From Balamuthia mandrillaris (lineage: Eukaryota > Discosea > Longamoebia > Balamuthiidae): a stretch of DNA of 33,408 nucleotides. Positions 1-15,366 of this stretch are shown piece after piece. A program made the translations under genes and the position numbers. The stretch lies in assembly GCA_031835245.1 (NCBI GenBank), contig JAVKOQ010000487.1, forward strand, positions 1 through 33,408, written 5' to 3'. Under the pieces are notes generated by a model. It saw only the letters and a list, made by a program, of their open reading frames with translations, was not told where the DNA came from and did no database searches. Each line of letters opens with the position of its first letter. Positions within the stretch are counted from its first letter, which is position 1.

Positions 1-6450
<6,450 letters not shown>

Positions 6451-6989
6451 GGTTGCTTTGCGCAAGTACTACAAGGAGCCAGCCCAGTCGAGTGAATGGG
6501 TTCCTCTCTTCCCGCCCTTTCTTCTTCTTCCGCGCTTTTTTCCGCTGCGGCGGCGGTTATTGCTTGAGGAGCAATTCATTTGAAAAAACGTAAGGTGAAA
6601 AAGTTCCCGGAAAAGTTTTAAAACAAGTGGTGGTTGATGGCCAGAAGCAGTGGGGCGAATTCTCATCGCTACTCTTTTTTCGTCTTTCTTTTCAAGAGAC
6701 TTCAACTTACGTACAGGTGGAAGGGCCAACTACAGGATCCATGGCGATGATGCCTGCCTCTCTCCTTTGGTGCTCACAGGCTTGGCTCTCGCCCATGAGC
6801 AACCAAGGCAGAGGCCCACAGTTCCTGAGCCACACGCAAAGGTTTCTTCCAGGGACAAGGCTCACACACAGACGTGGGAGAATGAAGGGTTGTTTGGCGG
6901 GAAACATGCTCATTTGGAGGAAAGGCTAACTCGTTGTTTATTCGCGGAAGCTTCCTTTCCAGTCACACCCACCCTTTGCGCCCTTCTTT
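6451..6989. other. Intergenic spacer upstream of SMC5
   Basis: A 539-bp gap between SMC5 and the next minus-strand gene. It must hold the SMC5 promoter and the neighbour's 3' UTR. Frames crossing it on both strands have no recognisable domain and continue as shadows into the neighbouring genes. I see no RNA gene, repeat or clear core-promoter motif. Confidence 0.5.
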
Positions 6990-8931
6990 TTAAGACCACA
7001 TGCCTGCTGTTGGCCAGGGTTGTGGCGTTTCCCAGGGCTCAGGTGATCCCCAAGGAGGAGGGGTCGTTTGCCAGGGCTCCTCCGTTAGTTCCGAGACGGG
7101 TTCTGTCTGCCATTCCGTTTCAGTAACGGGGGTTTGCCTTTTCTTCATGCGGAATCGACAACGAGGAGGGTTGGCAAGATCGACATCCTTGGGATCAAAG
7201 TACCGCCACATGGGCTGAGCGTCGTGCGAGTTGAGTCCGCCCGCATAGTAATGGGGATTAGGTGGCAACCACGGGAATTGCTTCTGCATGCGCTCCATCA
7301 ATTCTGCTTCTTCCGCATTTGCATTGCCTCCGTACGATTCAGTGACTACTCCTTCCTGTCTGCTCTCGCTCTCCCTTCTGGCCACACGCTGGTCCTCCTC
7401 TCTCCACAGCTGCTGCTTGTCCTGCTTCCACTCCTCCATCATTTCCTTCCACTTCTTAAACCGCGAGAAGGTGTTGACATAGCCATGCCTGCCCAAGCTC
7501 TCTTCCATCTCCACGTCTGCATTGAACTGAAGGCGAAAGCCCAAAGTTTGCTCCAATCGGCTTTTACCTGAACGCAACCAACGCCAGTCGATGTCGGGAC
7601 GGCAGTCATTGGGAACCTGGCCATAGCCCCAGTTATAGCTATGAGTGGATGCGGGCATCTCTGGACGCTGTAAGTGATACCCGTGTGCGTAATTGCCGAT
7701 TTGGCACATTTCTTCCATCTCGTTGGTGTCCCCTCTCATGTCCGGCGACCTGATCAGCATATAATTAGCATTCAGAAGAAAAGCAAAGCAAAGCAAAGCA
7801 AAACACAGACAAAGACCACGACATTAACCGTAACGACAAAGCAGAGAAGGAAAGCTACTGACCAGGATAATACCTTGCCGGTGATGCGCATGTCGCAACC
7901 TGTCCTAAATGGACGTATGTATCTCTGTTTTTCGATGAAGAAGAGACGTAAAAACGAGAAAGTTAGAGTAATAGTACAAGAAAATAAGGAATCCAGGTTT
8001 GTACCTGCTTAAGAACATAATGACCGGCAGGAATGCGGTCCTCCTCTTTTGTATATACAGTTGCGGATTCGCAATTTGAAGAAGGAGCCTCAACTCTATG
8101 TAAGACGGGATGACTGACAGAGAGCCGCTGTTGGATGGTGTGCAATGAAGTGCCAGCAGGTATCGGTTCTAACTGAAAGAGGCCACGCCTATCCTTAATG
8201 TAGATAACGATACCATCAACGCTCATACCATACATTACGTACGCCGCCTTTGTATTCTCTTCCTCTCCTCTGTGTTCCGTTGATTGTTGCTGTTGTTGGT
8301 ATTGTTGTTGCGGTTCATCATCAATATAGTCATTGTGCTGGTTCCAGCTGTTGGAGAGGGAAGGAGGAGGAGAGTAGGAAGAGGTTGAAGTGGTGAAATA
8401 AGATGGTTGGTAGGTAGGTTCTTCTTCATCGTCCTTTGGGGGTTGGTAGTAATTGGAAGTAAAGGAAGGAGTGTCATCGATGACAAAGTCGTTGGTGTTG
8501 CTGTAGCTGTTGTTCCAGCTGTTGGAGAGGGAAGAAGGAGGAGAGTAGGAAGTGGTGGTGGTGAAGGAGAAAGTGTTCACAGGAGAGACACCAAACGACG
8601 GCAAAGAGGTTGCAGGTTGTGCCTTTGGTTCTTCGGAAGGCGCCTCCAACCCTTAACACAGGGTCAGAATAAAACAGAAATAGGAAGCAGCAAAAGAGGA
8701 GGAAGGAAGAAACGAGGGGCTGAAAATATTTTACCAGCTTTGGCGTAGAGCTCAGCCTTTCTACGTTGGTACTCCTCCTCAAAAATGAACCCCATGTCCA
8801 GCACCTCGTCCAGCTTCTCGAGCTCTTTCTTCAATTGTTGCGCTTTACGTCCCCACAAACAAACAAACAAAAAAAAACATCAGTGTTGGTCCAAAATAAC
8901 AACAAAAGGACAGCCGCCACTTACCGTCCAT
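6990..8931 (-). CDS. Protein of unknown function with N-terminal SHOCT-like motif and Trp/Pro-rich tail
   Basis: Five exons: 8931-8925 (only ATGGACG), 8842-8735, 8651-8005, 7924-7863 and 7749-6990. They sum to 1584 nt, 527 aa, in frame throughout. Residues about 3-37 (KKELEKLDEVLDMGFIFEEE, then YQRRKAEL) fit the SHOCT pattern: a short helical hairpin with Leu repeats, a Gly turn and an E-E-[FY] segment. A Ser/Tyr/Asn-rich linker follows that contains an imperfect internal duplication around SPPSSLSNSWN, visible in the DNA at about 8341-8400 and 8517-8575. Next come a more globular part (AAYVMYGMSVDGIVIYIKD to GHYVLKQ) and a large Trp/Glu/Arg-rich region. The last 40 residues repeat EPW/QPW-type motifs. 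I do not recognise the family. There is no signal peptide or membrane segment, so it is probably intracellular. The start is fixed by the exon 1/exon 2 join, which gives MDAQQLKK. Confidence 0.72.
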
Positions 8932-9244
8932 TGCGACCCGTTTTAAGTTGGCTTGTTCTTGGTGGTTACACTACCGCTGAACCAACAAAAGTGAGAGTAC
9001 GTTGGCGATAACGGCTGCAAACCAAACAAATGAACTGAGTTTTACGTCTTTGCTTTTCTCTCACACACCACGAGCGATTAATTCAATCGGGTTCCCTTAA
9101 AAAATTATTCTTCATCTGAATTCCTATTGGTGGCGGTGAGATCGACACACACCGCCACAACCCATTTTTTTGTTGTTGTTTGTTTTAAATAGATAGGGGT
9201 TTCTTAAGCTAAAGCTATACAGTTCACACAAATACATACCTGGC

Positions 9245-9302
<58 letters not shown>

Positions 9303-9354
9303 TCTCTCTCTCTCTCTTCTCTCTCTCTCTTTTCTTTCGATTTTTTTTGTTTCC
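8932..9354. repeat. Intergenic spacer with long (CT)n tract
   Basis: A 423-bp gap holding the upstream region of the SHOCT-like gene and the 3' region of the next minus-strand gene. Positions about 9244-9330 are an interrupted (CT)n/(TCTT) array that ends about 25 bp from the neighbouring stop codon. In the sense of that gene it is purine-rich. Nothing else is recognised. Confidence 0.7.
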
Positions 9355-10956
9355 TCAATCAGCAGAATTGGGAGAAGCAAGGATGTCCTTGTTGGAACGT
9401 GCCTCCAGTATCTGTGCGCGGAGGTCATCTCTGCTGTCGGTGGCTTGAATGCTTACGCACCTCTGCGACTCCGTGAAGAGCAATATCCTGCCAGATTTGT
9501 TGCTCCTTTCTCTCTCGCTCTCATCGTCCTCATCCTCTTCTTCTAGGGTGCTGATGTATCCTTCCGTTCCTGTTTCGCACTCATCGTCGAGGCAAAAAAA
9601 GTCCTTGGCAGCATCATCGCTCTTTTTGTTCGCCTCCATCTTCTTGTTTTGTTCGGATTGCTCTTCGTCTGTGTTGCTATCTTCGATAACGAGCTCGTCA
9701 TCTAAGTTCACGAAAGAGGAGACTAATGGAGGAGTTTTCTTCGACGGAAAAGAGGCGGACGGGCCTTCAAGGTCCCATCCTTCCATCGAATCCGTGCGGG
9801 GGATGCTTTCTTCAGAAGTGGTAGATGTTGCATCGTTCAGGCTTTGTGGGCTTTCTTTCTCTTGCTCCTTGTCATGCTTCCGTTTGGCTTCGTGCGGAGA
9901 GTTTCTGGCGGAAGAAGAACCACGTTTTGACTTTTTAAGTTTTTTGTCTGACTTCTTTTCTTTTTTGTCGTCTTTAACACCTCCAAATCTTTTTATCCAG
10001 CTGCCTCCTCGTTCCGAGCTCGTCACCTCTGCGCTCCGCCTTTTCTCTTTCTTCGTGCTTCGAAGCTGCTCTTCTTCCTCCTCGCGATTCATTTTCTCCT
10101 TGGCCTTTCTGAGCTCCTTCTGAAAGCGCCTTCTCTGAGCGTCGTTGATCTTGGGCTTGTTCTCTTCGCTCTTGCGAAAAGTACTTCTTCGAATGGGTCT
10201 CTTCTCTCTGCTCTCTTCGATCTCCAGTTCTAAAGCTCGCAATTCTTTCATCACCGCGTCATCGTCATCAGCATCATGCTGATCAACCTCTTCTTCTGCT
10301 TCTTCTTCCCCCACAATACTCTTATTGCTTCTCGCCATTTTTCTGGGCGTTAACTCCTTCTCTAGTTTTGTTGATGTTTCGGCGTCGCTGTCGTTGAGCA
10401 CCCATTCCGATGAGACAACGCACATCACTCCGTTGGCTTCTTCCGGAATGAACGCCAAACTTCCTCCTAACTGCATTCCCATCTTTGTTTTCTTCTCTTT
10501 CTTCTTCAACTGGTTGGTCCAGCTAGCATCATGCTCCTCGTGTTTTTCTTCTCTCCCTTTTACCTTGCCTTTTCTCTCCTTGACTCTCTCACCTTCCTCC
10601 TCTGAGCTAGAGCCACTGTCGTTTTTCTGATAGGAGTGCTTTCGTTCTACTCGTTTCTGCTTTTCTAGCTCAAACTTTTTCCAACTGAGTTGGTATTGCA
10701 TGTCCAATCGCTCCAGTTCGCTTAACTTCTCCAATTGTTTCTCCAGTCGCGACTTCTCTTCCTTCTTGTTGCGTATTTTCTGGAAGGAGAAACTGCGCTT
10801 CAAAGCATCAGAGGCTTTCCTTCGAGGACTTAACTTGGAGCTTGACTCTACTTCCTGTGCTTTGGACAGGTTCAACTTTGGTGCTCCCTTTGTTTGTTTA
10901 TTTGTTTCACATTAGACAAAAACGAATGAAACGAAATATAGAATAAACGAAAATGT

Positions 10957-10999
<43 letters not shown>

Positions 11000-11695
11000 A
11001 ACACGAACATGCCAACTTCCTGCGACTTTCTTTTTTGGTGGTAAAACGGCCTTGCGGGAGGCCTTTCCGGCAGAACTCCGCACAGGATGGCTGTTGGCGT
11101 TGTGACGGTTTTTCTTGCCCCTACCGAAACTGCTAGCGGGAGAGGAAGAGAGGGAAGAGGGCGAGGAAGGGCTGGAAGAGGGCTCCTCGTCATCAGAGAG
11201 CTCTCGAGAAGAGGATTTGTTGCTCTTACTCTTGCCTTTGCTGGGCTTTCTGGTCATGGTATCAGCACTTCCCGTGCGTTTGGGCTCGAATATAACGCCA
11301 GCAGGCTTTTCAAGGCCTGCGTTATCGGTGTTTGCTCTCTTTCTTCTCCTGGGAGGTCCTTCTGACAGAGCAGTTAGTTCCGCCTCTTTTTCCTTTTTCT
11401 TGTCCTTCTTCTTGTCGTTTGAAGTGGTTGCAGAAGCAGCAGAGATGGAAGGAGAAGGGCGGAAGCGTATCTCGCTGGCCGCCTTGGCTTTGGCTTTGGT
11501 TTTGGATTTGCCTTTGGGAAAGAGGAGCCTTGGGCTGCGCGGAGAGGAAGAAGAGTTGGTGCATGCTGAGTTGATGGAAGAAGAAGAGGAGGAGGATTCC
11601 TGGGGAAGAGAGAGCAAGAGCTCAGGAGGGTGGGCAGAGGGAAAGGAGGAGGAACGACTCCTGGTTCGTTGGAGGTCTTCGTCCTCCTTCTGCAT
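9355..11695 (-). CDS. Charged low-complexity protein, probably nuclear, function unknown
   Basis: Two exons, 11695-11009 and 10887-9355, total 2220 nt, 739 aa. The start ATG begins MQKEDEDLQRTRSRSSS. The first third is Ser/Pro/Lys-rich with basic clusters (KGKSKTKAKAKA, PPRRRKRAN) that look like nuclear localisation signals. The second exon starts GAPKLNLSKAQ and carries Glu/Lys-rich likely coiled-coil stretches (KSRLEKQLEKLSELERLDMQ, ELRKAKEKMNREEEE) and acidic patches near the C-terminus (EEEDEDDESERER). One short segment (GSLAFIPEEANGVMCVVSSE) looks globular. I recognise no family. The donor is GTTCGT; using the GT six bases downstream would add two residues. The TGA stop lies next to the (CT)n spacer. 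Composition suggests a disordered nuclear or chromatin-associated protein, but that is inference only. Confidence 0.7.
10959..10996. repeat. (GA)n microsatellite in intron
   Basis: A pure GA tract inside the only intron of the charged protein gene, (CU)n in the transcript. It lies close to the donor side, about 70 nt before the acceptor. Confidence 0.85.
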
Positions 11696-11861
11696 CTTTC
11701 AGGCCAGCAGAACAAAAAATAAGAGAGCTCAAAGTCTGACTTTGAGGCGAACACGAAAAATAAACAAGAGGCTGCTTTCGTTTTTGTTGCACAGAGACGA
11801 GGCTAACGGACTCTGGATTTTAATTTATTATTATTATCATAATTATGATTGAAATTATCAA

Positions 11862-11980
11862 AGCGCAATGGTTTGGTTTGGCGGTGGTCCTTGTCAACAC
11901 CGATTTTCCCCGCTCAAAGTAGCAGGGAAGCGCAGGGACTATTTTGCTGCCATTTTATCCCTTACCATTTCTTTTCAGCC
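11862..11980 (+). repeat. Dispersed about 115-bp repeat, copy 1
   Basis: Starts near AGCGCAATGGTTTG and ends CCATTTCTTTTCAGCC. A clearly related copy lies in opposite orientation at 14936-15046. Shared blocks include GTGGTCCTTGTC, AGTAGC and CCATTTCTTTTCAG. It lies between the divergent charged-protein and NET/zinc-finger genes. It could be a decayed short transposon or SINE, a structured RNA, or a regulatory element. No terminal repeats or target duplications are evident. Confidence 0.65.
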
Positions 11981-12575
11981 ATATACAGATTACTGATTGA
12001 TTATTTCCTGTTATGGTAACTTCACATTCTGTCGACATCTCACGAAATTTCGCCCTTGGGAAATTTCCCTCCGCCGCTTTTGGGTGTTGTTGTCTGAAAA
12101 AAAAAAAAGGGTTGCAGACTTGCAGAGGGCGGAAGAGGAAAAGAAGGAGGTAGCAGAAGAAAGGAAGGGGCAGAAGCAGGAGCGGGTGGGTGGCGCAAGG
12201 GCACCGGGGAGGGCAAGGAGCAAATTGTTAGAGAGACTTTGGCCGAAAGGACAGAGGAGAAGAAAAGCCAATTGCCACTCTTTGGAGGAGGTTTGTATTA
12301 AAAAAAACACTCTTGTTCTTGCCTGAAGGAATAGAAAATCTCACTTTGTTTTTTTTTTTAGAAAAAGCAGACTAAGGCTTTTAGAGAAGCTTAGACTTTC
12401 AATACGCTTGGCAATAAGAAGAACAACACCACCGGAGGAGACAGGTTTTTTTTCTTATGTGTCAAGTGAAGTCTTGCTACACTTTTTATTCTGGCTGACC
12501 ATTTCTGTTGTCGTTTCTGTGGTAATAATCCGAATAACAACTACAGTAAGAAGATTGGCCCAGCCAAAGAGAAAA
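11981..12575. other. Upstream region of NET/zinc-finger gene
   Basis: Between dispersed repeat copy 1 and the ATG at 12576. It has homopolymer A and T runs, a Lys/Glu/Arg-coding purine-rich stretch (12110-12260), and a frame reading LLHFLFWLTISVVVSVVIIR at about 12471-12540 that joins the downstream gene without an ATG. That frame could be a 5' UTR or part of an unseen upstream exon. I do not call a gene here. Confidence 0.4.
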
Positions 12576-14722
12576 ATGGAAACTGATCTGGAAAGATTGA
12601 GAGCCCTTTTCAAGCAAGGGTACATGGATAAGGACGAGTACCAAGAGCGGCGAGGTCAGATTATTGACAAGCTTACCAATACGACCTTTAAGCCCGCTAC
12701 ATGCAAAGAAACGACAACGCAAGACAAGCGGATAGGAGGAGGAAGAAGCAAGAAGGGCATTGAGGACGATGAAGAGGAAGAGACAGAAAGGCGAGGAAGA
12801 AGCCGTCAGCGTAGGTTGCCCTCTCCTCCTCCCTCGGTAGTGTCCTATGACCACCATGGACTCTCCAGCAGCAGAGCTCGTCATAAGGCGTCCTCTTTAC
12901 CACCTTCCACCTCTTCCTTTTCTTCTTCTTCTTCTTCTTCTTCTTCTACTTCTTCTACTTCTTCGCCTTCCTCTCCCCTGGCGACATGGAAGGAAGGAGC
13001 GGAAATGCAAAAGGGGAGGAAAGCCAAAACTAGAGCACAAAAGAGGTTGCAGAAGACGCTGTACAAGGAGGAAGGTAAAAGCGGGGAGGAAGGTGATCTC
13101 TCCTCTGAAAACGACTACAACTCGGAGTATGAGTCTGAAAACGAGCGGAGCAAACGAGTGTCTTCCCTAATTGCTGAGGCAGAACTCGAGCCTGATGACG
13201 ATGCTCCCGGCAACATGGAAAAAAGGAAAAAAGACAAGCCCAAGGTTCTCAACATGGAAGAAAGGCGCAAGCTCTCGGTAAACATAAGCCGCCTCTCTAA
13301 CCGAGATCAGCTCAAGGTCATCGACTTGTTGCGCTGCTATGCCCCTCGAAACTTGCGGACATCTGCGGACAATGATATAACAATCGATCTTGCCGACTTA
13401 GACGATAACACGCTGCAAAAGTTGAAATCCTTTGTGGAGGAGCAGCTGGAAGTGCACAAGAAGGCGCCACTTCTTGCCCGCAAAGAAGAAGGTTCCCAGG
13501 GAGAAGGAAAGCATGACGCTTTGGACTTGATGCCACTTGCTCCTTCCTCTTCCTCCTCCTCATCCTCTTCATCTTCATCTTCATCTTCCTCCTCCTCCTC
13601 TGATTATCGAAAGCCTACTACTGATCCTGATGTTGAACATTCACCTGATGCTGGAGAGCACCACGTATGCAAAGCTTTGAGCCAACGACCCATCAAGCAA
13701 GAGGTGGACGATGAAGAATCTGATCCCGATTACGTGGATGAAGATGTGCGGCATATCATAGAGCAAGTACCAGAAAAAACGAAACGAAAGCGGCTCTCTC
13801 GCCGAGAATCCGTCTCCAATTTACCTATGAAGCGCAGGAAGGCAAACAAGGGCAAAGAAAGATTGGAAGAAAGCGATAACGGTACCATGGCGAACTTCGG
13901 GGAAGAGAACGATTTTTCTCAAGAGAATCAAGACGTGGCGTACGTTGCGAAGAAGGACAAGGCGGAACCCAACCTCGGAGACGAAAAACCCTTTACTATC
14001 CAAGTACGCAACCTTTGTTTTTTGCTATTTCGGTTCTTTTTGTCGTTTTTTTGTACTTAGTTTTTTTTTTTTTGCACAAATTGTTTTAGGTGTGTATATA
14101 CAACATAGCTAAAAAGAATCCAGGGTCCAAACCCTACGTTTGTGATGCTTGTGGAAAGGCCTTTGCGGACAGCTCCAACTTGACTCAACACATTCGCGTT
14201 CATACCAAGGAGAAGCCTTACGCGTGTACTCACCCAGGCTGTGAAAAGAGATTTGCTCATAGCGCCTCCTTGAAGGAACATATGAACACCCACGAAGGAA
14301 GCAAGCCTCACATTTGCAGTCACTGCGACAAAAGTTTTACTCAGGCTTCGAATCTTCGGAGGCATCAACGTATTCATACAGGTACGCGGTTATTCTCTTG
14401 TATTTTCTTTCTTTCTTTCTCTTTATTCTCTCTGCCCCTCTCCTTTTCCATGTTCGCGCTTGTGTTTCACAAAAATTGGTCGTTAACAGGAGAGAGACCT
14501 TATGTTTGCGGGTTCCCTGGTTGTGGCAAATCTTTTTCACAGAAAGCTAACCTTTCCACCCACGAAAAGAAACAACATGCCTCATGGTACAAAACTTTTG
14601 CCAAACGCCGATCCACAACTAGTTCCTCCGGCAGCAACGCACATACTCCCAACGGCTTTGCCAGGTATGCATTTCACAACCCTAATACTCCTTCTGGTAG
14701 TCAAAACCTTCATTCACGCTAA
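12576..14722 (+). CDS. SHOCT-like, NET-domain and C2H2 zinc-finger protein (probable transcription regulator)
   Basis: Three exons, 12576-14003, 14090-14381 and 14490-14722, total 1953 nt, 650 aa. The ATG is chosen because METDLERLRALFKQGYMDKD, followed by EYQERRGQIID, is a SHOCT-like motif at the very N-terminus, as in the gene at 6990-8931. Residues about 227-293 (NMEERRKLSVNISRLS, the central LKVIDLLR, and ITIDLADLDDNTLQKLKSFV) match the NET/ET domain of BET proteins, which binds short Lys/hydrophobic peptides of chromatin factors. No bromodomain is visible. The last two exons encode four C2H2 fingers with TGEKP-type linkers: CDACGKAF, CTHPGCEKRF, CSHCDKSF and CGFPGCGKSF, each followed by a proper H-x3/4-H. 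The intron before finger 4 splits its linker. Long Ser and acidic tracts separate the domains. Likely a sequence-specific DNA-binding nuclear protein that recruits chromatin partners through NET (inference). Confidence 0.85.
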
Positions 14723-14725
14723 ATT

Positions 14726-14728
<3 letters not shown>

Positions 14729-14757
<29 letters not shown>
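14729..14757. repeat. (CT)n microsatellite
   Basis: A pure CT tract just past the stop codon of the zinc-finger gene, within its probable 3' UTR. Confidence 0.85.
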
Positions 14758-14760
<3 letters not shown>

Positions 14761-14935
14761 ATTCTCTCTATCTCGCTTTCTCGCTCAAATAGATAACGAA
14801 GAGATGATGAGCCCTATTCGCAGAAAATTGGGTTTATGTAAAGAGAAGTTAATTGTTCTCTTCTTGTACAAATACATTTCTATATTTTTTCTCGATATTT
14901 TACTACTACTCTTTATAATAGTTTATTGATCATCT

Positions 14936-15046
14936 GACTGAAAAGAAATGGCAAGGGAAAAAAGGGCAACAAAAAAGTCCCCGCTACTTCCAAGGGGGAA
15001 AAATCAGTGTCGACAAGGACCACTGCCACATCAAACCATTGCGCGT
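14936..15046 (-). repeat. Dispersed about 115-bp repeat, copy 2
   Basis: Read on the minus strand it matches 11862-11980 over nearly its whole length, with scattered substitutions and small gaps (by eye roughly three quarters identical). It lies between the zinc-finger gene and the FG-GAP gene, so the two copies form an inverted pair around the zinc-finger gene. A minus-strand frame gives AQWFDVAVVLVDTDFSP, but the same frame in copy 1 meets a stop, so coding is unlikely. Confidence 0.65.
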
Positions 15047-15366
15047 TAGTCATCAATGAACCGGGTTCACAGCCACGCCTGCAACAACAGAGTGACACTG
15101 TCAGAAACTGATGCCAATGCCGTTGAACTTGTAGGTAGTATCCCTGCTTCGTCAGTACATGTGCTGTTGTGACGTCCTCTTGCATAGGAATTGCGGGTCT
15201 GGTTCTAGCAGTTGCCGATACGTTGAAGAAATTCTTGGACGGAAAATGGCAAAAGGTGGATGAAAAAAGGCAATGCATCTTGTGGTTGAACAGAAAAAGG
15301 GCTCGCTGACGGAGACGGAAGGAGGAGGAGGAGAAAAAGAAAAGGAACCGCTGAGGGTAAACGACG
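15047..15366. other. Upstream region of FG-GAP receptor gene
   Basis: The 320 bp before the first candidate ATG presumably hold promoter and 5' UTR. No recognised motif, RNA gene or repeat. Minus-strand frames here are shadows without domains. Confidence 0.4.

Noticed and set aside
9449-10123. Plus-strand Ser-rich frame of 224 codons
   Set aside because: Antisense shadow of the charged protein gene, whose minus-strand frame is longer and fits the splice join.
12408-12575. N-terminal extension of the zinc-finger protein with a membrane segment
   Set aside because: No ATG in the frame. The ATG at 12576 directly precedes the SHOCT-like motif, as in the neighbouring gene.
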